Shown here piece by piece: positions 57,465 to 64,000 of a stretch of DNA of 64,000 nt. This stretch comes from Alloprevotella rava (GTDB lineage: Bacteria; Bacteroidota; Bacteroidia; Bacteroidales; Bacteroidaceae). The notes under the pieces were generated by a model. It was given only the letters and a program-made list of their open reading frames with translations. It was not told the DNA's origin and searched no databases. Position numbers and translations under genes: made by a program. Numbering within the stretch: the stretch's first letter is position 1; every line of letters begins with the position of its first letter. The DNA is taken from NCBI RefSeq assembly GCF_014195585.1, contig NZ_JACICA010000002.1:186001-250000 (forward strand), given 5' to 3'.

Positions 57465-58778
57465 ATGAAAAAAAGAATTTGTATACAACTGATAGCACTC
57501 ATTGCTATCCTCTGCTATCCAATCAACCTCAGAGCCGACGACTATAGCCTGGCACCCTCTACGGGGCAAAAGGTATATGTACCCATCCATGCACAGAGCG
57601 CGAAAGGACTGCTATATATCACCAATTACGGTAAAGCCACAGTTCAAGATTTCACTTATACGCTTTCTTTCGAGGGAACGATCCTGATGGAGAAAAAACA
57701 TATCATGGAAGAGCCGCTGCCACGCATGGAGGTAGCCACCGTAGAAATAGAAGTGCCGCCCCATTCACAGCTCTCTGAAACTGAATTGCAGATAGAAATC
57801 ACAAAAGTCAACGGCGAGCCCAACAGAGCTACCATCCCTTACGCCAATCTTCCTCGAGTCACCGTTACACAAGTGCCTCACCGAAGAGTAGTAGTGGAAG
57901 AATACACGGGAATGTGGTGCAAATACTGCCCACGCGGCATTGCCCTCATGGAGAATTTGGAAAATACATATCCAGACGATTTCATTGGCATTGCTATTCA
58001 TTCGTCAGATCCTCTAAAATGTTCTGACTATGCTTGGAATATATCCAAAATACAAAACTACCCCACGCTCCAAATGAACAGAAGTCGCAAACTTTCTTCT
58101 TTTATCGCCACGGATGAGTTTGAAAAAGAAAGGGCTATGGGAGCCGACATGGACATTGATGTCTCCGCCCAATGGGACAAGCAGAAAGAGAACATCACCG
58201 TTATCCCCAGTGTTACTTTCCGCGTCTCCCCCAAAGAGGCAACATACGCCGTGGCCTATGTGCTGACAGAGGATGGAATGACAAAGCCCACCTGGATACA
58301 ATACAATGTATTCTCTGGAGATGCGAGCCTCCGCGGTATTTCAGCAGAACTGGATAAGTTCATCAATGCTCCATCTGTGATAAGAGGGCTTCCAAACAAC
58401 TTCACGGCAATTGCAGCAAAGAGCGTTTACACTCCTGCCGAAGAAGATTACATCAAGACCCCAATAGAGGTGGACAAGACTCAAAGTTTCACGCACGTGT
58501 TTGACATCTCCAGCAACAACCTGCTACAAGACAAGTCGAAGTTAAAAGTATGTGTGCTGCTCATTAACCTGAATACTAAGAAAATCGAAAACGCAGCAAA
58601 ATGCAGCATAACCGATGCTCTCTCCACAGGTATTTCCTCTGCTGCGGAAGCACAAAAACGCGCCGTTGAAACAGCACGCTACACGCTCGATGGCCGTCGT
58701 ATCCAAGCTCCGCAAAAAGGAATCAACCTCGTGAAATATAGCGATGGTCGTGTGCGCAAAGAAATCATAACGCGCTAA
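57465..58778 (+). CDS. Exported Omp28-like protein with thioredoxin-fold CxxC
   Basis: A 437-residue exported protein (signal MKKRICIQLIALIAILCYPINLRA). An N-terminal beta domain (about 25-135) is followed by an Omp28/thioredoxin-like region with VVVEEYTGMWCKYCPRGIALMENL, where the CKYC pair may be redox-active, and YPTLQMNRSR at the cis-Pro position. The end carries the YTLDGRRIQAPQKGI tail. It starts 44 bp after the C10 protease gene with no terminator between, so the pair is an operon; assisting folding or activation of the cysteine protease is a plausible role but unproven. Confidence 0.85.
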   Translation: MKKRICIQLIALIAILCYPINLRADDYSLAPSTGQKVYVPIHAQSAKGLLYITNYGKATVQDFTYTLSFEGTILMEKKHIMEEPLPRMEVATVEIEVPPHSQLSETELQIEITKVNGEPNRATIPYANLPRVTVTQVPHRRVVVEEYTGMWCKYCPRGIALMENLENTYPDDFIGIAIHSSDPLKCSDYAWNISKIQNYPTLQMNRSRKLSSFIATDEFEKERAMGADMDIDVSAQWDKQKENITVIPSVTFRVSPKEATYAVAYVLTEDGMTKPTWIQYNVFSGDASLRGISAELDKFINAPSVIRGLPNNFTAIAAKSVYTPAEEDYIKTPIEVDKTQSFTHVFDISSNNLLQDKSKLKVCVLLINLNTKKIENAAKCSITDALSTGISSAAEAQKRAVETARYTLDGRRIQAPQKGINLVKYSDGRVRKEIITR

Positions 58779-58830
58779 GGCGCTTTGAGAAGAACAAAGA
58801 GACATATTCTCTAACACATCTCTTATAGAT

Positions 58831-58872
58831 AGTGTCCCTAAAAGCTTACACACTTTTAGGGACACTTCTTTT
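58831..58872 (+). terminator. Terminator of the C10 protease operon
   Basis: A perfect 14-bp stem, AGTGTCCCTAAAAG with CTTTTAGGGACACT, an 8-nt loop and a TTCTTTTAT tail. A lone CAATAAGG box follows at about 58901. Confidence 0.88.
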
Positions 58873-58932
58873 ATCTGAAAAACAAATCCTATTTTTCAAT
58901 GCAATAAGGATAGCGGCGAAGGCTTTTATCCT

Positions 58933-60498
58933 TTAGAACGTTTCGCCCCAGTCGGAGCGGTCCAGATTGCGGTAGCCAACGGCTTCGGAAATGGCGTCGA
59001 AGCCCACCTCCTCTTGTCCTGCCAAGTCGGCTATGGTGCGCGCCATTTTGAGTATGCGCTCGTAGGCTCGAGCACTGAGATCCATCTTCTTCATTGTCAT
59101 GGCCAACGCCTCTCGCCCAGCTGCATCGGGCTGCGCAAAGCGTTCGATTTCGCGTGCGCCCATCTGCGCATTGCAATGAATGCCGGGCAAATTAGCAAAG
59201 CGTTCGGTTTGCACGGCACGCGCCTTGGCCACACGCTCACGTATGGCCGAACTACTCTCTCCTTTGGGCGAGCGTTGCAGTTCTTCAAGCGGCACTGGCG
59301 TTACTTCGATCTGCAAATCGATACGGTCCATCAGCGGCCCACTAATCTTCGACATATAGCGCTGAATCATACCCTGATTACAACTGCACTTATGCGTTGG
59401 GTCATTATAATAACCACAGGGACAAGGATTCATAGCGGCCACGAGCATAAAAGAGCAGGGGAGATTGGCGCTATATTTGGCGCGGTTGATATTGATAACT
59501 CTGTCCTCCAGCGGCTGGCGGAGGGTTTCGAGCGCACTGCGCGAAAATTCAGGCAACTCATCGAGGAAAAGTACGCCGTTATGGGCCAACGAAATTTCGC
59601 CAGGCTGAAGATTGACGCCACCTCCTATCAAAGCTACATCGGAAATGGTGTGGTGAGGACTGCGAAAGGGGCGGCGAGCAATGAGTGAGGTATTTTCTGG
59701 CAACTGGCCTGCAATGCTGTAGATTTGCGTGGTTTCGAGCGATTCGGACAACGTGAGTTGTGGAAGAATGCCAGGGATGCGCTTGGCCATCATACTTTTG
59801 CCGCAACCAGGCGAACCGATAAGCAGCAGATTATGTCCTCCGGCGGCGGCCACTTCAAAGGCTCGCTTGGCGCGCTCTTGGCCCTTCACTTCGGCAAAGT
59901 CGAGAGGATAGTCGCTCTGTGCTTGGTAGAACTCCTCCCGCGTATTGACCTCAACGGGTTGCAGGAGCGACTGACCGTTGAGATGGTCTACCAGTTCGCT
60001 GAGTGTACTCACACCGATCACTTTCAGCTGATTGACCACACCGGCCTCCCGCTCGTTTTCGCGGGGAACAAAGAGCGTGTCGTAACCCAGGCTGCGGGCT
60101 TCGATGGCAATAGGCAGCGCGCCGCGCACAGCTCGCACGGAGCCGTCGAGGCCTAACTCGCCTACGAACATCATACGCTCAAGCGTGGGACACTTAATGA
60201 GGTCGCACACCGTGAGCATGGCGATGGCCAGTGGGAGGTCGAAGCCAGAGCCCACCTTGCGGATGTCGGCGGGGGCAAAGTTGATAGTGATATTGAGTCG
60301 GGGGAGGCGCAAGGACGAATTGATGAGCGCGCTCTGCACGCGCTGTCGGCTCTCTTTTACAGCATTGTCGGGCAAACCGACCATAAAGAAAGGCGTTTCT
60401 CCAAGAGCGTCGTGCTTGGCAGGAGAGGCGTTGATTTCGACCATCACGCGGAGGGCCTTCAATCCGTTTACTACGGCACTGTGAATTTGGGTAAACAA
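58933..60498 (-). CDS. comM: ComM/YifB family Mg-chelatase-like AAA+ ATPase
   Basis: Hexameric AAA+ helicase that in transformable bacteria drives branch migration while incoming DNA is integrated. An N-terminal Lon-protease-like ChlI domain (about 1-170) has VGLPDNAVKESRQRV and LPLAIAML. The ATPase core has Walker A GSPGCGKSMMA, FRSPHHTISDVALIGGG, Walker B VLFLDELPEF and NPCPCGYYNDPTHKCSC with the zinc-type cysteines; a Mg-chelatase C-terminal domain ends it. The start codon is TTG: a stop lies a few codons upstream and no ATG intervenes. It follows the TlpA-like gene by 71 bp. The symbol reflects the family, not proof of competence. Confidence 0.92.
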   Translation of the reverse strand: MFTQIHSAVVNGLKALRVMVEINASPAKHDALGETPFFMVGLPDNAVKESRQRVQSALINSSLRLPRLNITINFAPADIRKVGSGFDLPLAIAMLTVCDLIKCPTLERMMFVGELGLDGSVRAVRGALPIAIEARSLGYDTLFVPRENEREAGVVNQLKVIGVSTLSELVDHLNGQSLLQPVEVNTREEFYQAQSDYPLDFAEVKGQERAKRAFEVAAAGGHNLLLIGSPGCGKSMMAKRIPGILPQLTLSESLETTQIYSIAGQLPENTSLIARRPFRSPHHTISDVALIGGGVNLQPGEISLAHNGVLFLDELPEFSRSALETLRQPLEDRVININRAKYSANLPCSFMLVAAMNPCPCGYYNDPTHKCSCNQGMIQRYMSKISGPLMDRIDLQIEVTPVPLEELQRSPKGESSSAIRERVAKARAVQTERFANLPGIHCNAQMGAREIERFAQPDAAGREALAMTMKKMDLSARAYERILKMARTIADLAGQEEVGFDAISEAVGYRNLDRSDWGETF

Positions 60499-60569
60499 GG
60501 AAGAATGTTTTTAGGATATTGAAAGAAACGAGAGGGGTAGCAGGCCACACAAAGGACCTGCTGACACAC

Positions 60570-61583
60570 TCACTCCAGAAGTTTTGAAACGCGGCTTTCC
60601 AAATCGGCAGCAGGAATATCGCGCGCTACGACACGTCCCGCGGCATCAACGAGGATATTACCGGGGACATAGCGCACTCCCAGCTTTTCGGCCACAGGCG
60701 AACGAAAGGCTTTTCCGTCACAAAGCGTCGGAACTGTGAGTGTATCAGCCGTCACGCGGTGTCGGCAATCGGGGATGCTGGTGTCCATCGAAACGGTCAC
60801 TATCTGCATCTTACTCCCATAGGCTCGCTGCAAACGCTTCACGCAATTGAGCATTTCGGTGCTTTCAGCCGACCAGTTCGCCCAGAACACTACGAGAGAG
60901 GGCTTACCCTTTAAGGTGGCGTTGGATACAACAGTCCCATTGAGCGCGGTGGCGGAGAAATTCTGCAACGGCATACGTGCCGAATTGGACAAGAGCGGAC
61001 GTAGGCGTGCATCAAGTTGGGTTATCAACACCTTGTCGGCTTGTTTCTGTTTGAGCAAGTCGAGCAGTTGCAGCGCGGTGGGAGCGTCGAGTTCCTTTTC
61101 CCCTGCAAAATATTCGAGGAAAAGCACCAAGCCATCAAGCGTTGTAGCATTGTCGCGGATGTACTGGGCTGCGGCCATCCGCACATTGGAGGCGGGTTTG
61201 CCCAGATTGGTGTGGCGAAACTTTGAGAGGCGTTCGTTGCTCTCCGTTCCGCTCACATCCACATCGCTCAACTTCCCTGCATCGCCCGCAATATGGATGG
61301 TGGTTCCTGGTTCAGCAATCACCAGCGTGCGCGAGAAGTTGGGGTAGAGCAACGTGAGGACTTCCGTGCTCTCCAAGGCTTTCTCGTAGCGAAACTTACC
61401 GTCCTCGATGCGAACTGTATCAATGCCCGCAAACTTTTCTCCGTCATTGTAGACATAGAACTCGGCATTGTTGAGATTTTTGAACTCTCCAGTGATGCGC
61501 ACATGGTGCTTGTCCGGTCCGCAAGCGGTCAGAACCACCAATGCGAGCAGGAATAAGCTGCAAAGGGAACGGCGTGTAAGCAT
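60570..61583 (-). CDS. TlpA-like thioredoxin-fold lipoprotein lacking both redox cysteines
   Basis: A 337-residue lipoprotein (signal MLTRRSLCSLFLLALVVLTAC) with a DUF4369-like N-terminal domain (about 25-120, VRITGEFKNLNNAEFYVY) and a C-terminal AhpC/TlpA thioredoxin domain (about 205-337). Where the family has WCxxC, this protein reads NWSAES: Ser238 and Ser241 stand in place of both cysteines. It is therefore unlikely to be a disulfide oxidoreductase, though cysteines at 247 and 276-288 exist. Its ATG directly abuts the TAA of the TPR gene upstream (TAAATG), so translation is probably coupled. Confidence 0.85.
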   Translation of the reverse strand: MLTRRSLCSLFLLALVVLTACGPDKHHVRITGEFKNLNNAEFYVYNDGEKFAGIDTVRIEDGKFRYEKALESTEVLTLLYPNFSRTLVIAEPGTTIHIAGDAGKLSDVDVSGTESNERLSKFRHTNLGKPASNVRMAAAQYIRDNATTLDGLVLFLEYFAGEKELDAPTALQLLDLLKQKQADKVLITQLDARLRPLLSNSARMPLQNFSATALNGTVVSNATLKGKPSLVVFWANWSAESTEMLNCVKRLQRAYGSKMQIVTVSMDTSIPDCRHRVTADTLTVPTLCDGKAFRSPVAEKLGVRYVPGNILVDAAGRVVARDIPAADLESRVSKLLE

Positions 61584-63284
61584 TTATTTCGTGATGTTTT
61601 GGAAATCGGCAGTATTGAAGTAATTGGCAAACTCCAGATCCTTAGCGGCGCGAGCCTTGAACGTGCTGTCGAGCTTAAAGGCTTGCTCGAGATTCGGCAC
61701 TACATCGGCTGCCTGACGCGTGCGGGCAGCGAGGATAGCCTTCAGATAGGCAGTTGTAGCATCGGGTTGAGCAACGCGAGAGAGCGTTGTGCGCGCCTCT
61801 GTATAGTTTTTGTTCAGTATCTGTGCCAGTGCGGCGGAATTGGTATTCACGCCTTGCAACTGGCGAGCTGCTTGTGCATATTGTCCACGAGCCAATGCCA
61901 AATTGCCCAGCACTTCGCCGTAGTTGCGTGCCGTTGCGGCTTGTCCCAGATAGTCCTCCGATGTTTTAGAGTCGCCTTCGGTCAGCGCCAGCAGGGCAAG
62001 GTTCGCTTTGGGCTCGGCTGCCTGCTCGTTTTTCTTTGCGGCTTTGGAGAAAAAGTCCTTTGCAGCGGTGAGATTGCCCTTTTCATAAGCCAACACACCG
62101 AGGTTGTTCACCGCGCGGTAGTCAGTGGGGAAGAGTCGGTCAGCAGTGGTGTAGATATTCTCTTTTTCGGCTGGATCGTCCGCCAGTGTGGCAGCATAGA
62201 GCAGTTCTTCGATGCTGAGTTTTGAAGCATCGGTCTGCAACTGCTGCTGTATCTCATCGTCGGTACGTCCCACAATCAGATAGTTGATAGTAAGGCGTGA
62301 ACGGCGAAGTTCGGGCAATACCTCGTCAGCCAGTTCGCGGAAACCAGCAGATAGGTTCTTGATTTGCTGTTCGCGCTGTTCGGGGTCTTGATACATGGAG
62401 AGCACGCGCAGAATCACCTCTTTGTCCTGAATGTTGCTCTGACTCACGAGTTCCTGGAAGCCTTCCCAGTCCTGCGCGGTATAACGGGAGTTAACCTCAC
62501 CTTCGAGGTTTATTTTCTTCAGCTGGCTCTTCACATAACAACCTGAAGCGTCATCGCGACTCTGTGCCAACTTGGTGTTGAGTTTCTCACCGCCATCGGG
62601 CGATGCGTAGGAACTCACCTCCACATTTTCCAATTCTAAGCGTTTGCCGTCGGCTTTGATGTTGCGGAGAGTCTGCACAAAGTCTTTCACAGAAGCCGAT
62701 TGCAATTCGCTGGTGCGGATGCGAGCTTGCTGGATGAGGTACTTGATTTGTGCTTCCTGCTTTTGCTCGATGGTGTACTGGAACTTGTCCTCTCCCAGAG
62801 CGGCATTGGCAGAAGCAGCGGTGCGACAGAGCAGTGTGCTGGTAGCCAGTACGCCGTCGGCAACTTTCACTTCGGGGATGTTCACCTTCTTCTTTCCAAC
62901 AGTGGCATCAAACGTAACGTAGAGTTCGGAGCGCAGCATCTCGTCGCGGAAGGGGAATGTGGTGCGCAGGTTGTAGTTGCCGCCCAATAAGTACGAAATT
63001 TCTTGATGATTTCCTTGCACTTTCTCGCCCTGGAAAATATCGCCGGCACCCGTAGATTTCCCGCCTTGAAAACGCAATACGGGAGTAATCTTGACCACAG
63101 CGTTCTTTTTCATATACTTCTCAGGGAAACGCCCAGAGATGACCACAGGCACCTGATTATCCACAGCTTCGAGCGGTGAGGGTGCTACTGCAAAATTTTC
63201 AGAACTTAAAGACCCCATCTTGGAACAAGAAGTCAGGCCAACAGTGGCGGCCAGTGCCAGATAAACGAGAGGTTTGCTTTGCAT
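61584..63284 (-). CDS. TPR-containing lipoprotein with OmpA-like segment
   Basis: A 566-residue lipoprotein (MQSKPLVYLALAATVGLTSC). After an N-terminal beta region (about 30-190), the stretch LENVEVSSYASPDGGEKLNTKLAQSR resembles the OmpA peptidoglycan-binding motif SxASPEGxxxxNxxLSxxR. The C-terminal third (about 380-560) is tetratricopeptide-like (YRAVNNLGVLAYEKGNLTAAKDFFSKA, EPKANLALLALTEGDSKTSEDYL). It probably sits at the outer membrane and scaffolds other proteins. It leads an operon with the TlpA-like and comM genes. I start at MQSKPL because the longer frame overlaps the promoter. Confidence 0.85.
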   Translation of the reverse strand: MQSKPLVYLALAATVGLTSCSKMGSLSSENFAVAPSPLEAVDNQVPVVISGRFPEKYMKKNAVVKITPVLRFQGGKSTGAGDIFQGEKVQGNHQEISYLLGGNYNLRTTFPFRDEMLRSELYVTFDATVGKKKVNIPEVKVADGVLATSTLLCRTAASANAALGEDKFQYTIEQKQEAQIKYLIQQARIRTSELQSASVKDFVQTLRNIKADGKRLELENVEVSSYASPDGGEKLNTKLAQSRDDASGCYVKSQLKKINLEGEVNSRYTAQDWEGFQELVSQSNIQDKEVILRVLSMYQDPEQREQQIKNLSAGFRELADEVLPELRRSRLTINYLIVGRTDDEIQQQLQTDASKLSIEELLYAATLADDPAEKENIYTTADRLFPTDYRAVNNLGVLAYEKGNLTAAKDFFSKAAKKNEQAAEPKANLALLALTEGDSKTSEDYLGQAATARNYGEVLGNLALARGQYAQAARQLQGVNTNSAALAQILNKNYTEARTTLSRVAQPDATTAYLKAILAARTRQAADVVPNLEQAFKLDSTFKARAAKDLEFANYFNTADFQNITK

Positions 63285-63313
63285 GATTTTTCTATATTGG
63301 ATGTTGTACGCAG

Positions 63314-63321
63314 CAAAGATA
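63314..63321 (-). promoter_or_regulatory. -7 element for the TPR-TlpA-comM operon
   Basis: TATCTTTG on the minus strand, an exact consensus match 29 bp before the start codon. Confidence 0.6.
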
Positions 63322-63494
63322 ATGATTTTTTTCGTTCGTTGTTCGCGATAAAGAACACCTACCACTGATTGCCGCAGTTTTCACGCGCTCAGACGGGATT
63401 ATACCACAGATTTCCACCCGCATTCTGCCCTTTGAAAGCAGGCATTTGCGCATCTTCGGCCTTATGCGCAGGATTGCTCCCCTTGAGCCGCTCA

Positions 63495-63596
63495 AAAATA
63501 CAATAAGGGCGTCGGCTGACGCAATAAGGATGTCAGCTGACGCAATAAGGAAGCCAGCCGACAGCCTTATTGTATTCACGGATAGCCTTATTCTGT
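63495..63596. repeat. 21-bp palindromic repeat array, copy R9
   Basis: Five boxes: CAATAAGGGCGTCGGCTGAC, CAATAAGGATGTCAGCTGAC, CAATAAGGAAGCCAGCCGAC and two CCTTATT inverse units; another CCTTATTG lies at 63627. The TTTCAAGCCATTCTCAG motif follows at 63687-63703. It fills the 63285-63845 spacer together with the lgt terminator. Confidence 0.88.
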
Positions 63597-63762
63597 TCTG
63601 CTGCCTATGAGGACGACAAAGCGGCTTCCTTATTGTGCTAATCGGCTCTCCTTGCGTTCTTTCCGCCCGAAGTATCGCACGCTGGATTTCAAGCCATTCT
63701 CAGCGCGTTAGTTTTACGCTATTTCTTGACATCTCAAACGTTTCTCGACAAGACATAAAGAA

Positions 63763-63815
63763 ATCCATCCGCCAAAAGCGGACATCCCAAGAGGGCTGGC
63801 TTTTGGCGGATGGAT
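63763..63815 (-). terminator. Terminator hairpin after lgt
   Basis: A perfect 17-bp stem, ATCCATCCGCCAAAAGC with its complement, and a 19-nt loop, 30 bp past the lgt stop codon. The minus-strand tail is moderately T-rich. Confidence 0.82.
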
Positions 63816-63845
63816 GAGTAGGGGAGTGGGTGGATGAATCTGCGT

Positions 63846-64000
63846 TTAGAGTTTCTTCTGCGTGGGTTGTTCGCCCAACTTCTTACAGTATTTACCGCCC
63901 AACCAGCAATAGAGGCCGAGTACCACAAAGGGGATGCTCAACATCTGGCCTTGATTCAGTCCGATGGCCTCAACCATCGACAGCTCCCAAGGCTCTTGCA
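63846..64000 (-). CDS. lgt: Prolipoprotein diacylglyceryl transferase, 3' end only
   Basis: Lgt attaches diacylglycerol to the lipobox cysteine of prelipoproteins in the inner membrane. Only the last 50 or so residues lie in the window: [20 protein letters not shown], then [21 protein letters not shown] and the terminal TQKKL. The [10 protein letters not shown] segment before the last membrane span is characteristic of Lgt. The rest lies beyond the window edge. Confidence 0.85.
   Translation of the reverse strand, partial: QEPWELSMVEAIGLNQGQMLSIPFVVLGLYCWLGGKYCKKLGEQPTQKKL

Overview
The window reads as chromosomal DNA of a Bacteroidales bacterium, most likely Prevotellaceae or a close relative. 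I infer this from gene families largely restricted to Bacteroidota (DUF2851, DUF4251, DUF5689, fimbrillin-like lipoproteins, Omp28-type proteins, a C10 protease with a short C-terminal tail) and from many copies of the Bacteroidota promoter (TTTG, about 20 bp, TAnnTTTG) just upstream of genes. No phage, plasmid or transposase gene is present. Two near-perfect ParB-binding (parS) palindromes 7 kb apart (13082 and 20152) suggest that this segment lies near the replication origin.

Layout. 1-5.7 kb (minus strand): metK behind a SAM-II riboswitch and intrinsic terminator, an OmpA-family lipoprotein, and a DEAD-box helicase followed by a beta-barrel protein. 5.8-9.4 kb (plus): DUF2851, a thioesterase, dprA and a DUF4251 lipoprotein. 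9.8-11 kb: a secreted GH53 galactanase. 11.2-17.5 kb: mnmG, apt, uvrC, dtd, a MazG-like pyrophosphohydrolase and deoC. 17.8-23.1 kb: a polyprenyl synthase, polA and a flavodiiron protein. 23.8-31.9 kb: a five-gene surface operon made of a fimbrillin-nuclease fusion lipoprotein, a fimbrillin-like lipoprotein, a TonB-dependent receptor, a DUF5689 lipoprotein and an exported endonuclease/exonuclease/phosphatase protein. I read it as a candidate system for breaking down and importing extracellular nucleic acid. 32.5-40.4 kb: tRNA-Arg(CCT), nhaD, a beta-barrel, a monooxygenase-fold protein, a small exported coiled-coil protein, rhomboid, a membrane EEP protein and dsbD. 41.2-53.6 kb: a GH2 enzyme, acpP-fabF-rnc, a helical lipoprotein, floA and a large GH2 beta-galactosidase. 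53.9-64 kb: a GT2 glycosyltransferase, a C10 protease with an Omp28-like partner, an operon of a TPR lipoprotein, a TlpA-like protein and a ComM-type ATPase, and the 3' end of lgt.

The intergenic DNA is the other notable part. Almost every spacer longer than about 330 bp carries an array of a 21-bp-period palindromic repeat (CAATAAGG boxes around TGTCAGCTGACA). Two spacers (40.5 and 48.8 kb) hold inverted copies of a roughly 0.7-kb element with 32-bp terminal inverted repeats, internal 9-bp GTCCGA arrays and one of the 21-bp arrays. A third spacer (32 kb) holds a relic without ends. These look like a non-autonomous mobile element family.

All family assignments come from reading the sequences by eye. 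No database search was run.
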